Assembly (NCBI GenBank): GCA_910585505.1
Contig: CAJUFF010000044.1
Location: forward strand, 1-17,930
Direction: 5' to 3'
Length of the DNA: 17,930 nucleotides
DNA from: an uncultured Ruminiclostridium sp.
GTDB taxonomy: Bacteria > Bacillota > Clostridia > Oscillospirales > Ruminococcaceae
A program made the position numbers and the translations under genes. Each line of letters opens with the position of its first letter. Position 1 is the stretch's first letter. This document shows positions 1 through 7,329 of this stretch, piece by piece. Under the pieces are notes generated by a model. It was not told the DNA's origin. It made no database searches and was given only the letters and a program-made list of their open reading frames with translations.

Positions 1-40
1 AACCATTTTGACTATGATTTTATCCTGTGTCAAAATGGTT
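1..40. repeat. 12-bp perfect inverted repeat (hairpin) at window start
   Basis: Positions 1-12 (AACCATTTTGAC) and 29-40 (GTCAAAATGGTT) are exact reverse complements separated by 16 bases. The GH26 gene on the minus strand ends at 104 and runs toward this hairpin, so it could act as that gene's terminator. The bases that would hold the T-run lie outside the window. The right arm is also part of the dispersed repeat at 16-48, so a repeat-element origin is equally possible. Confidence 0.6.
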
Positions 41-48
41 ATTAGTAT
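16..48 (+). repeat. Dispersed 33-bp repeat, copy 1
   Basis: This stretch matches the reverse complement of 17876-17908 at 29 of 33 positions. The match includes an uninterrupted 16-base block, AAATGGTTATTAGTAT (33-48). The two copies lie in opposite orientation near the two ends of the window. No transposase is associated with either. An intergenic repeat family is more likely than the ends of a single element, but this cannot be settled from two copies. Confidence 0.65.
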
Positions 49-103
49 AATCTTTAAAAGGATAGACAACAAATATATGGATGATCAAAGGTTAGTATGA
101 CGT

Positions 104-1585
104 TCAATATAAATCCGGAAGCTCGTCAAGCGTGATAACATAAGGATCGTTAAAAATGTTTTTCAGATCGCCAACGTCGTTTTTATCGGTTATGAATTCG
201 GTGTGCCATGTCATAAACCATACCCAATTCGCTTTTCCGGTTTTAAGCTGCTCCGCGGTGGGAATACGTCCGCATTCGTGGAAGCATATGGGAATATTTT
301 CGCCGGCTGTATTTTTTACAAGATTGTATAGATTTGCGTTTGCTCCGTCGGTGTAGGAATCGGCTCCCGCGATATCCACATAGCTGTCTCCTGGGTACCA
401 TTTGTCATAGTCGGCGCCGTTGCCGGAAAAGCCGCAGACCCAAATGAGATTGTCAAGTCCCCAGTAATTCGTATACCTGTCATACATGACTTTCCAAAGC
501 TTTTTGAAGTTTTCGGCGCCGCCCTTTCCCCACCAGAACCAGCCGCCGTCAAACTCATGGAACGGCCGCCAGAGCACGGGTATATTCTGCTCTTTAAGCT
601 CCTTCAGCGCCTTTGCGGCTTTATCCATTCCCGCAATAAAGGCGTCGTATTCCTTGGTGCCTTCTGTGAGAACGGCGTTCCAGTCGCTAAGCTCGGTTTC
701 CATACACTCGCTCCAGCTTCCGCTGAAGTCACAGCCACAGTGCCAGCATATGGTAACGATTCCGCCTTTGTCATACCATTCTTTGGCGCGCTTATTTACG
801 CCTTTGAAATCATCGTTCATATAATCCAGTCCGCGTATGGCGGGATATTTTCCCGTTTTGCCGAAAATGTAATCAAATTCATATTGATCGCTGCCCATCC
901 ATGTGGACTCCTGCTGTCCAGAAATAATCGCTTTTCCGTATGTATCGGAGATGTATTGATACAGCTTTTTTGCCGCTTCGGAGGCATTCGGGTTGGATAG
1001 AGAGGAAGCGGGTATGTTCGTCTCAACTTCCGTTACGGTTTGTGAAGTTTCGGCAGGTGCGGCCGATGTTGTGGTTGCCGCGGTGGTGATCGCAGCGGTT
1101 ATAGTTGTGACTGCGGCGGTTGTGGTAGTCACGGCTGCGGTATGAGTCGGTTGGGTTGCGGTTGTGTTTTCCGAAACGGCCGCCGTGGTTACCGATGTTT
1201 CTTTCGGTGGTGTTGTCTCGGCGGGGGAGTTGTTTGTTTCGGCGGTGGGGACGCGTTCCTCCGCGGTTGTGACGGACTCGCTTACGGTTTCGGCAGCGGA
1301 AGTATTTGTTTCTATTTTTACGGTTGTTTCCGAAGCATCGGCAGCGGCTGAGGTTGTTTTTTCGGTATCCTCCTCGTCAGAAACCGTATCGGAAGCGGTT
1401 TCGGAATTCTGCGGGGCGGAGTCGGAGACGGAGCTTTCTTTTTCGGTATCATCAGTCGTTCCCGAAGAAATAACGGAATCTTCGGGAATATGATCCGTCG
1501 GGGCAGCGGTTGAACATCCGCAGGAAAGTGCCGTGACGACAACCGATAAGATTATGGCTGTAAGTTTTTTTATTTTTTCTGACAT
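104..1585 (-). CDS. Secreted GH26 lipoprotein (beta-mannanase-type endo-glycanase)
   Basis: This 493-residue protein probably hydrolyses beta-1,4-mannan or a related beta-glycan outside the cell while anchored by lipid. Residues 1-24 are a signal peptide: KIKK, a hydrophobic run, then ALSCGC, with Cys22 or Cys24 as the lipidated residue. Residues about 25-195 form a low-complexity Thr/Ser/Ala/Glu linker with no globular character. The GH26 domain occupies about 200-493. WRPFHE ends in Glu344, the expected acid/base, and ICFHE ends in Glu437, the expected nucleophile. IRGLDYMND and TICWHCGCD are further family motifs. AGAAAGG at 1596-1602 is the ribosome binding site, 10 bases before the ATG. 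The gene is divergent from the GH2 gene and shares an overlapping promoter region. GH26 also contains lichenases and beta-1,3-xylanases, so the substrate is inferred. No carbohydrate-binding module is evident. Confidence 0.93.
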   Translation of the reverse strand: MSEKIKKLTAIILSVVVTALSCGCSTAAPTDHIPEDSVISSGTTDDTEKESSVSDSAPQNSETASDTVSDEEDTEKTTSAAADASETTVKIETNTSAAETVSESVTTAEERVPTAETNNSPAETTPPKETSVTTAAVSENTTATQPTHTAAVTTTTAAVTTITAAITTAATTTSAAPAETSQTVTEVETNIPASSLSNPNASEAAKKLYQYISDTYGKAIISGQQESTWMGSDQYEFDYIFGKTGKYPAIRGLDYMNDDFKGVNKRAKEWYDKGGIVTICWHCGCDFSGSWSECMETELSDWNAVLTEGTKEYDAFIAGMDKAAKALKELKEQNIPVLWRPFHEFDGGWFWWGKGGAENFKKLWKVMYDRYTNYWGLDNLIWVCGFSGNGADYDKWYPGDSYVDIAGADSYTDGANANLYNLVKNTAGENIPICFHECGRIPTAEQLKTGKANWVWFMTWHTEFITDKNDVGDLKNIFNDPYVITLDELPDLY

Positions 1586-1617
1586 ATCGCTTACACCTTT
1601 CTGAAATTTTTCAATAT

Positions 1618-1651
1618 GTCAATTATACTTGATTGACAATTAAAAGTCAAT
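1618..1651. promoter_or_regulatory. Three alternating GTCAAT half-sites (candidate operator)
   Basis: GTCAAT (1618-1623), ATTGAC (1632-1637) and GTCAAT (1646-1651) lie exactly 14 bp apart with alternating orientation and 8-bp gaps. They overlap both divergent promoters, touching each -35 box and the minus-strand -10. This is a plausible binding array for a regulator of GH26 and GH2, perhaps the AraC-family protein at 6174. Part of the pattern arises because TTGAC is itself the -35 consensus, so operator function is inference. Confidence 0.45.
1622..1650 (-). promoter_or_regulatory. Sigma-A promoter for GH26
   Basis: On the minus strand, TTGACT (1650-1645) is followed by a 17-bp spacer and TATAAT (1627-1622). 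Transcription would begin near 1615 and give a leader of about 30 bases before the GH26 start at 1585. This promoter lies almost wholly inside the oppositely directed GH2 promoter. Confidence 0.8.
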
Positions 1652-1661
1652 GCTGTATAAT
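1633..1661 (+). promoter_or_regulatory. Consensus sigma-A promoter for GH2
   Basis: TTGACA (1633-1638), a 17-bp spacer and TATAAT (1656-1661) form a perfect consensus promoter. It places the start of transcription near 1668. An in-frame TTG at 1633 therefore falls in the -35 box and cannot be the start codon of the GH2 gene, which supports ATG 1711. Confidence 0.88.
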
Positions 1662-1710
1662 ATTATTACACATTTTTTTATCTGCAATATGCGGAAAGGT
1701 AGGACAGAAA

Positions 1711-3846
1711 ATGAACGGCGTAATAAATTCGGATAAATTTACCGACCGCTTTGGAAGAAGCGCATTTAGTCTTGATGAAGATTGGCGCTTTCTTAAGCTT
1801 AAGCAAAAGGACGGTTTGGCCTTTATTAAAGCAGAATCGGCGGAGTTTGACGACAGCGGTTGGGAAAGGATTGATCTCCCTCACACATGGAATGCGGAGG
1901 ACGGCGCAGCGGGAAGCTTTGAAAAGGACGAAGGAGGAGAATGCTATTACAGGGGGCTTGGAGCATATCGGAAAAAGCTGTTTTTTTCCTCGGAAAAATA
2001 TCAGGGAAAGCGGATTTTTCTTGAATTCGAGGGAGCAAATACGATTACCGAACTCTTTATAAACGGCCGTTTTTTCGGAAAGCACGAGGGCGGTTTTTCC
2101 TTGTTCAGATTCGATATTACGGATTATATTGAGCTTGACGCGGAAAACATGATTGCCGTAAAAGTAAACAATGCTCCCACCGATTACATAGCGCCTATTA
2201 CGGATCAGGGAGATTTTACGAAAATGGGCGGCATATACCGTGATGTAAATCTTATTGCGGTTGAGCCGCTTCATATTGACCTTACCGATTTCGGTTCGTC
2301 GGGTATTTTCGTTACGCCGAAAAATATAACAGAGGAATCGGCGGATATTGAGATACTTGTCAGGCTGGCCAATGACGGCGAACATGACGAAGCCGTTTCT
2401 GTAACGGCGGAAATTTTAGACGCGGACGGGGAAACGGCGGCTGTTTCATGCTCCGAAAAAATTGTGAAAGCGGGTCAAAAGTCGGAAATCGGCATTTCTC
2501 TTTTGCTGAAAAAGCCAAAGTTGTGGGACGGAGTAAAGTCGCCTTATCTTTATTCGGCTTTGATAACCGTTAAAAATGATAATAAGACTCTTGACGGTTA
2601 CCGTCAGAGCTTCGGTATACGCACCTATAGCATGGATCCGAAGGAGGGCTTTTTCCTTAACGGAAGATACCTTGATCTCCGCGGGGTTAATTATCATCAG
2701 GACAGCTATGAAAACGGCTGGGCAATGACAAATTCGCAGCGGGAACGGGATTACGGAATGATGCTTGATATGGGCTGTACCTCCGTGAGAATGGCGCATT
2801 ATCAGCATGACGGTTATGAATATGAGCTGTGCGACAGGCTTGGGCTTACGGTGTGGACGGAGATAGGAATAGTTAACAAAATGTCCGCCGATGATTCGGA
2901 AACCCATAAGCTGTCGGAGGGATTCGCCGAAAACGCGAAAACGCAGCTTACCGAGCTTATACGGCAGAATTACAATCACCCGTCGGTAATAGTATGGGGA
3001 ATTTCCAACGAGCTTCATCAGATGACGGACGAAATATACGATTTGTACGCCCAGCTGAGGGCTATTGCGAAACGGGAGGATGAAACCCGCTTTACAACAT
3101 TCGCGGACGCACAGTTCTGGGGGAGGTTCTTGGAGCTTCCCGGCGAGGTGGTTGGATATAACCGTTATTTTGGCTGGTATAAGGAGGCGGGTCCCGTTGA
3201 GGGATTCGGAAGCTGGCTGGACGAATATCACGAATCAAAGGAATCCCGTCCGGTATGCGTGTCGGAATACGGCGGTGGCGGCGCATTGTCACAGTTCAAA
3301 GACAATATAAACTGGATTGAGGAAATCGATCCCTGGGGCGAAAGACACTATCAGAATTATCAGTCGGCAATGCACGAAAAAATATGGGCGCAGTTTTCCC
3401 GCCGCCGCTATCTGTGGGGGAAATATATCTGGTGCATGTTTGATTTCGCCTCCAACGGAAGGCATGAGGGCGATACGGTTGGTCAGAACGATAAGGGACT
3501 CGCAACCCGCGAACGAGTACCAAAGGATTCGTATTATTTTTATAAATCTGTGTGGAATCTGTCCCCTATGGTTTATCTTACGGAAAAAGGTTTTAAGCGC
3601 CGTGCCTGTGTGGTTCCGGAGGTAAAGGCATATTCAAACGCGGAATTTGCGGAATTGTATGTTAACGGTATTATTAAGGGGAAAATATACCGTTCGGAGC
3701 TTGATCCGAATTATTCTACCGTATTTGTATGGAAAAATGTAATTATAAACGAATATGAAACAAACGAGATAGTTGTAAAGGGTGGATTTTCGGACGGTAC
3801 GGTTATCGAGGATAAGGCCGAATGGGTAGGTCTGCAAGGAGGGTAA
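1711..3846 (+). CDS. Glycoside hydrolase family 2, beta-galactosidase type
   Basis: This 711-residue enzyme probably removes beta-linked galactose (or a related sugar) from oligosaccharides in the cytoplasm; it has no signal peptide. The N-terminal part is a jelly-roll sugar-binding domain (GWERIDLPHTW). Immunoglobulin-like domains follow, then a TIM barrel from about residue 300 with the GH2 signatures LRGVNYHQD, MAHYQHD and YELCDRLGLTVWTEI. Glu434 in WGISNE is the expected acid/base and Glu519 in VCVSEYGG the expected nucleophile. ATG 1711 follows AAAGGTAGGA; longer reading frames start inside the promoter. The gene is divergent from GH26 and convergent with GH31. The motifs resemble LacZ-type enzymes more than GH2 beta-mannosidases or glucuronidases, but the exact glycan is inferred. 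Confidence 0.9.
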   Translation: MNGVINSDKFTDRFGRSAFSLDEDWRFLKLKQKDGLAFIKAESAEFDDSGWERIDLPHTWNAEDGAAGSFEKDEGGECYYRGLGAYRKKLFFSSEKYQGKRIFLEFEGANTITELFINGRFFGKHEGGFSLFRFDITDYIELDAENMIAVKVNNAPTDYIAPITDQGDFTKMGGIYRDVNLIAVEPLHIDLTDFGSSGIFVTPKNITEESADIEILVRLANDGEHDEAVSVTAEILDADGETAAVSCSEKIVKAGQKSEIGISLLLKKPKLWDGVKSPYLYSALITVKNDNKTLDGYRQSFGIRTYSMDPKEGFFLNGRYLDLRGVNYHQDSYENGWAMTNSQRERDYGMMLDMGCTSVRMAHYQHDGYEYELCDRLGLTVWTEIGIVNKMSADDSETHKLSEGFAENAKTQLTELIRQNYNHPSVIVWGISNELHQMTDEIYDLYAQLRAIAKREDETRFTTFADAQFWGRFLELPGEVVGYNRYFGWYKEAGPVEGFGSWLDEYHESKESRPVCVSEYGGGGALSQFKDNINWIEEIDPWGERHYQNYQSAMHEKIWAQFSRRRYLWGKYIWCMFDFASNGRHEGDTVGQNDKGLATRERVPKDSYYFYKSVWNLSPMVYLTEKGFKRRACVVPEVKAYSNAEFAELYVNGIIKGKIYRSELDPNYSTVFVWKNVIINEYETNEIVVKGGFSDGTVIEDKAEWVGLQGG

Positions 3847-3852
3847 TTATAC

Positions 3853-3909
3853 TATAAACAAAAAGGCTATGATCTTATTATCCGTAAGATTACAGCCTTT
3901 TTGTTTATA
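3853..3909. terminator. Bidirectional terminator between GH2 and GH31
   Basis: A 16-bp perfect stem pairs 3853-3868 with 3894-3909, and an imperfect inner stem continues toward the loop. The arms are A-rich on the left and T-rich on the right, so both strands give a stem followed by a U tract. It sits 6 bases after the GH2 stop and 4 bases from the GH31 stop and serves both convergent genes. Confidence 0.92.
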
Positions 3910-3913
3910 TTTT

Positions 3914-5884
3914 TTATGTAAACTCTTTAAGGATCTCGCTTCCCGCTTTTACAAAGGCAATAAATTCGTTTAATTCAGCGTGGCAGAATACCGTTTGTTC
4001 ACCTTCGTATTCTTTTTTTCCGTTGGTGAGAATCCATTTTCCCTTTGGCAGATACACCTCGCGCTCCGTTTGGCCTTCATTGAGAATAGGGGCAAAAATA
4101 ATATCGCTTCCGAACATGTACTGAGTATCCAAGTCGTAGCAGTGATCGTCCTCATAGTAATCAAAAAACATCGGACGCATTATCGGCGTTCCGGTTTCGG
4201 AGGCAATGTCCATATGCATTGCAATATAGGGCATAAGTCTTTCCCTTAGCTGTACAAGTTCTTTAAGTATAGGGTAATTTTTTTCGCCGAAACTCCATAT
4301 CTCGTTGTCTCCGCCGCTTCTTTCAAGAACCTCGGGGTGCCTGTCAACCTGATTTTTAGTTTTCTGCCTTGCCCCGTGAAGGCGCATAACCGGACAGAAC
4401 ACGCCGAACTGGAACCAGCGGACAATAAGCTCGCGAAAATAATCGCTTTCGGTATCCGCGCCGCAGAATCCGCCTATATCGCTGTTCCAAAGGTTGATGC
4501 CGCACATTGCCATTGAAAGTCCCGAAATTACGCTCTGTCTGAGCGCGATAAAGGTGGAGGGGATATCTCCGTTCCATACTATGGCGCCGAATTTCTGACT
4601 TCCCGGATAGCTGGCTCTCGTAAGCAGCACCGTTTCTTTTTCCCCCTCTTCCTTTAATGCGTCATAGATCATTTTTGAGTAGTAATATGGATACAAAAGC
4701 GCAGTCTGGGCGCCGTTTCCTATATGAAATCTGAGGTTGTCAAACTGCTGAGGGAATATTTCCGGCTCCGCTTCGTCGAGCCAGAAGGTTTTAATGCCGT
4801 ATTCATAATAATTTTTTCTGATTTGTTCCCAGACGAATCGGCGGGTTTCGGGATTTGTAACGTCGATATATGTTTGTTGGCCGTAGAAGGGAAAAATCCC
4901 GTACTGTCCGTTTTCGGTGCGCACCAGCATATTTTCGTCGTTCATTTTTTCGTAGTTCCTGCTGTTGGGATTTATGGTGGGCCAGATGGAAACTATCGGC
5001 TGTATGCCCATTTCCTTAAGTTCGTCGCACATAGCTTTAGGATCGTACCAGAGCTTGGGGTCAAACTGCCATTCACCCTGTTCCGTCCAGTGGAAGTAAT
5101 CTATAACTATGGCGGATATGGGAATATTTCTTTTTTTGTATTCCCGTGCAACCTCCAGCAGGTCGTCCTGACTTTCGTATCTGAGCTTGCACTGCCAGAA
5201 GCCCGCCGCCCATTGAGGGAATTTGGGCGCAAAACCGGTGAGCTCGCAGTATTTACGCATTATATCGGAGGGCTTGTCTCCGCCTATTACTATATAATCA
5301 GCCTGATACGCGCTTTCACAAAGCCACATTGTATGATTCAGGGTTGTTTCGCACTTTCCCGGCGCGGGGTTATTCCATAGGAATCCGTAGCCCAATGACG
5401 AGTACAGGAACGGCATGGAGGTTTTGGTGTTGTAATGTACCAGTTCGCAGGAGCAGCCCTTTCTGTTGAAATAATCCTGCTGTTCCTGACCCAATCCGTA
5501 CAGCCGCTCGCCGTATCTCGCCTCAAAAATCGCTTTTATGCGATAGTTGTTGCCCTCCACATGGCGGTACTGGCTTGTTATGTCGCCTTCTCTTTTTGTC
5601 CGTAATATTTCCATGCCGTTTTTATAAAAGATAATGTGGTATATTCCCCACATCTTTACAACCTCCGCCGAAAGACAGCCGTTGGTGAGGACGCCTCTTT
5701 CCCCGTTTCCCGTAACGGTGCACTCGTCGGACAGCGGAGGGAGCAGTGTCCAGCTTTCTTCTGAAAAGCTGCCGTTTCTTGTTGACCGCACGCGGATACG
5801 ATCCTTTCCGTAGGCTTCCACTCTCACTATTTCGTCGCGGGCGGTGTAGCCGATGTATTTTTCTCCGATTACAACGTGTCCCAT
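3914..5884 (-). CDS. Glycoside hydrolase family 31 (alpha-xylosidase/alpha-glucosidase type)
   Basis: This 656-residue enzyme probably releases alpha-linked xylose or glucose from oligosaccharides in the cytoplasm; no signal peptide is present. An N-terminal beta-sandwich (to about residue 210) contains YGLGQEQQDYFNRKG. The TIM barrel follows. FWLDEAEPE holds Asp370, the expected nucleophile, and VWNGDIP holds Asp440, the expected acid/base, at the usual spacing of about 70 residues. The WLDxxEPE form of the nucleophile motif is common in bacterial alpha-xylosidases, which favours xyloglucan-type oligosaccharides, though some alpha-glucosidases share it. GAAAGGA (5892-5898) lies 7 bases before the ATG. 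It is convergent with GH2 and divergent from the AraC-family gene. Exact specificity is inferred. Confidence 0.92.
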   Translation of the reverse strand: MGHVVIGEKYIGYTARDEIVRVEAYGKDRIRVRSTRNGSFSEESWTLLPPLSDECTVTGNGERGVLTNGCLSAEVVKMWGIYHIIFYKNGMEILRTKREGDITSQYRHVEGNNYRIKAIFEARYGERLYGLGQEQQDYFNRKGCSCELVHYNTKTSMPFLYSSLGYGFLWNNPAPGKCETTLNHTMWLCESAYQADYIVIGGDKPSDIMRKYCELTGFAPKFPQWAAGFWQCKLRYESQDDLLEVAREYKKRNIPISAIVIDYFHWTEQGEWQFDPKLWYDPKAMCDELKEMGIQPIVSIWPTINPNSRNYEKMNDENMLVRTENGQYGIFPFYGQQTYIDVTNPETRRFVWEQIRKNYYEYGIKTFWLDEAEPEIFPQQFDNLRFHIGNGAQTALLYPYYYSKMIYDALKEEGEKETVLLTRASYPGSQKFGAIVWNGDIPSTFIALRQSVISGLSMAMCGINLWNSDIGGFCGADTESDYFRELIVRWFQFGVFCPVMRLHGARQKTKNQVDRHPEVLERSGGDNEIWSFGEKNYPILKELVQLRERLMPYIAMHMDIASETGTPIMRPMFFDYYEDDHCYDLDTQYMFGSDIIFAPILNEGQTEREVYLPKGKWILTNGKKEYEGEQTVFCHAELNEFIAFVKAGSEILKEFT

Positions 5885-5953
5885 ATCTTATTCCTTTCAA
5901 AAACTCATCAAATTTCATTATTTGTATTGACTTATCCGATTGGGAATAATATA

Positions 5954-5962
5954 ATTATAGCA
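5954..5962 (-). promoter_or_regulatory. Extended -10 promoter element for GH31
   Basis: On the minus strand TGC-TATAAT (5962-5954) is an extended -10 element about 70 bases upstream of the GH31 ATG. No good -35 box lies 17 bp upstream, which suits a promoter needing an activator. The rest of the 289-base gap between GH31 and the AraC-family gene is AT-rich. It holds an 8-bp inverted repeat (TTTTAACA 5986-5993 and TGTTAAAA 6068-6075) but no clear second promoter. Confidence 0.55.
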
Positions 5963-6173
5963 TATAAAAATAAAAAAATCTTGCATTTTAACACCGTAAA
6001 ATAACACTATATCATATTCTTTATCAATAAGTCATGTAGGTGATATTTTTTCTATGAAAACTCTCTTTGTTAAAAATGCCGTCAATATACGCATATTACA
6101 CCGCTTTTTATTTGATTTTCGTCCGATTATTGCGGCAAATTTTCGATGATAATAAAAGAAAGGCAGGCCATAT

Positions 6174-7007
6174 ATGAATATATCCGATCTTAAGGAAAAC
6201 ACAAAGCACGGTACGGATTCATTCCCTGTGGCGTTATACGATTCACGGTGGCCGATAACTCATCAGTGGCATAACGAAGATGAATTCATATATATGGTAG
6301 AGGGTGAGGCTGAATATAACATAAACGGAAGGCACATTTTGCTGAAGGAGGGAAGATGCGCTTTTTGCGGAGGATTTAAGCTTCATTCAATGATGACGGA
6401 GGGAAAAGGGAAAATACATTTTAAGGCGCTCCTTTGTAACCGTTCTTACCTTTTCGCGGCGGAGGATATTTGCAATAAATATTTTGACAGGGATATACGG
6501 GAACTTTTCCGAGATGATATTATGGAAGAAAGGCTTATTATTGAGGCGGTAAAAAATGTATGCGCTTTAATGGAGGGTAGACCCTTCGGATATGAGCTGA
6601 AGGCTAAAAAAGCCCTTATGGACATTTACCTTACCATTGCGGAAAAAGACTTGTTTGAATCGGATCTGCTTCCCGCAAGAACGCCGCAGAAAAATATTCT
6701 TTCCGCAATAGAGTATATCCATACAAATTTTTCCCGAAAAATATATATAGATCATTTGGCGGAGCTGACGGGATACAGTACGGCTTATTTTGAAAGTTTT
6801 TTTAAAGCGTATATGGGAAAGACTCCCTCCGAATATATAGTGCTGTACCGACTTGATACGGCCAAAAGGCTTCTCGCAGAAACGGATATGAGTGTTACGG
6901 AAATCGCACAGAACTGTGGATTCGCAAACGTAAGCTATTTTATAAGAAGTTTCAGGAGAGCTTACCGAACCACACCTTATGGGTACAGAAAAAAACTGAA
7001 TACATAG
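6174..7007 (+). CDS. AraC-family transcriptional regulator
   Basis: This 277-residue protein is probably a sugar-responsive regulator of the neighbouring hydrolase genes. The N-terminal cupin-like sensing domain (about 1-110) shows HQWHNEDEFIYMVEGEAEYNING, a typical AraC_binding pattern with a His and a Glu that could line the ligand pocket. The C-terminal double helix-turn-helix domain (about 175-277) contains YIDHLAELTGYSTAYFESFF, then TEIAQNCGFANVSYFIRSF, then RRAYRTTPYGYRK, the classic family ending. Length is normal. GAAAGGCAGG lies just before ATG 6174. It is divergent from GH31, and its ligand and target sites cannot be read from the sequence. Control of GH31, and perhaps of GH26 and GH2, is inferred from position. 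Confidence 0.92.
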   Translation: MNISDLKENTKHGTDSFPVALYDSRWPITHQWHNEDEFIYMVEGEAEYNINGRHILLKEGRCAFCGGFKLHSMMTEGKGKIHFKALLCNRSYLFAAEDICNKYFDRDIRELFRDDIMEERLIIEAVKNVCALMEGRPFGYELKAKKALMDIYLTIAEKDLFESDLLPARTPQKNILSAIEYIHTNFSRKIYIDHLAELTGYSTAYFESFFKAYMGKTPSEYIVLYRLDTAKRLLAETDMSVTEIAQNCGFANVSYFIRSFRRAYRTTPYGYRKKLNT

Positions 7008-7130
7008 AATGTTATCCTTTTTTAGCACAACCTTTGTTGTACGATTGTGTTGTCTGTTTTGGTCAGCTTGTAACAATCCACGCAGGAATACCGGTCTGTT
7101 TCAATTTTTCCTATACTTAGATCGACAATT

Positions 7131-7200
7131 ATTTGCACTCCAAATATCAAGCAAATTTGCACAATACAAAAATTTACAGTGGTTTTTATGCAAATTGCAC
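7131..7200 (+). repeat. Three copies of the octamer ATTTGCAC/AATTGCAC
   Basis: ATTTGCAC occurs at 7131-7138 and 7155-7162, and AATTGCAC at 7193-7200, all on the plus strand, in the AT-rich gap upstream of the signalling block. The spacing is 24 and 38 bp. The second copy sits in the palindrome GCAAATTTGC. They could be binding sites for an unidentified regulator. No known consensus was recognised, and short AT-rich repeats can arise by chance. Confidence 0.4.
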
Positions 7201-7212
7201 TACTTACTTTGT

Positions 7213-7219
7213 TGTCGAA
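7213..7219 (+). promoter_or_regulatory. 0A-box-like motif (TGTCGAA)
   Basis: TGTCGAA matches the 0A-box consensus TGNCGAA known from B. subtilis Spo0A. It lies about 45 bp upstream of the -35 of the promoter for the block that encodes a Spo0A-like protein. A weaker site, TGTCGAT, lies on the minus strand at 7127-7121. Seven bases can occur by chance, so the support is mainly positional. Autoregulation, or control by a canonical Spo0A elsewhere, is inferred. Confidence 0.5.
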
Positions 7220-7264
7220 AAAAAATATTTTTATTAGATTTATGTTATTTTTATTCATTTTTGC

Positions 7265-7293
7265 TTGCTATTTAGCGATTTATGTGGTATACT
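7265..7293 (+). promoter_or_regulatory. Sigma-A promoter of the signalling block
   Basis: TTGCTA (7265-7270), a 17-bp spacer and TATACT (7288-7293), preceded by TGG (an extended -10), form a convincing promoter. Transcription would start near 7300, about 30 bases before the first gene. The ATG at 7282 in the reading frame of that gene falls inside this promoter and is not its start. Confidence 0.78.
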
Positions 7294-7329
7294 ATATGTA
7301 CAAATAATTCGTTAGGGAGGGTGACGTTG

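Noticed and set aside
557..1000. Plus-strand 147-codon frame opposite GH26
   Set aside because: It lies antisense to conserved GH26 catalytic sequence, has no ribosome binding site and no recognisable domain.
1164..1493. Plus-strand Val/Ser-rich frame of 109 codons
   Set aside because: It is the antisense reading of the Thr/Ser-rich linker; low-complexity DNA keeps several frames open.
1633..1710. 26-codon N-terminal extension of the GH2 gene from TTG 1633
   Set aside because: The TTG is part of the -35 box, and the -10 box and transcription start lie inside the extension. ATG 1711 has a good ribosome binding site.
1678..3231. Long minus-strand frames opposite GH2 (1678-2385 and 2446-3231)
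   Set aside because: They are antisense to a complete GH2 gene with intact catalytic motifs, and show no domain or initiation signal.
4724..5380. Plus-strand 218-codon frame opposite GH31
   Set aside because: Antisense to the GH31 barrel; no recognisable protein features.
7009..7275. 88-codon frame after the AraC-family gene
   Set aside because: No ribosome binding site; it starts 2 bases after the preceding stop and runs through the AT-rich regulatory gap. Composition is not protein-like.
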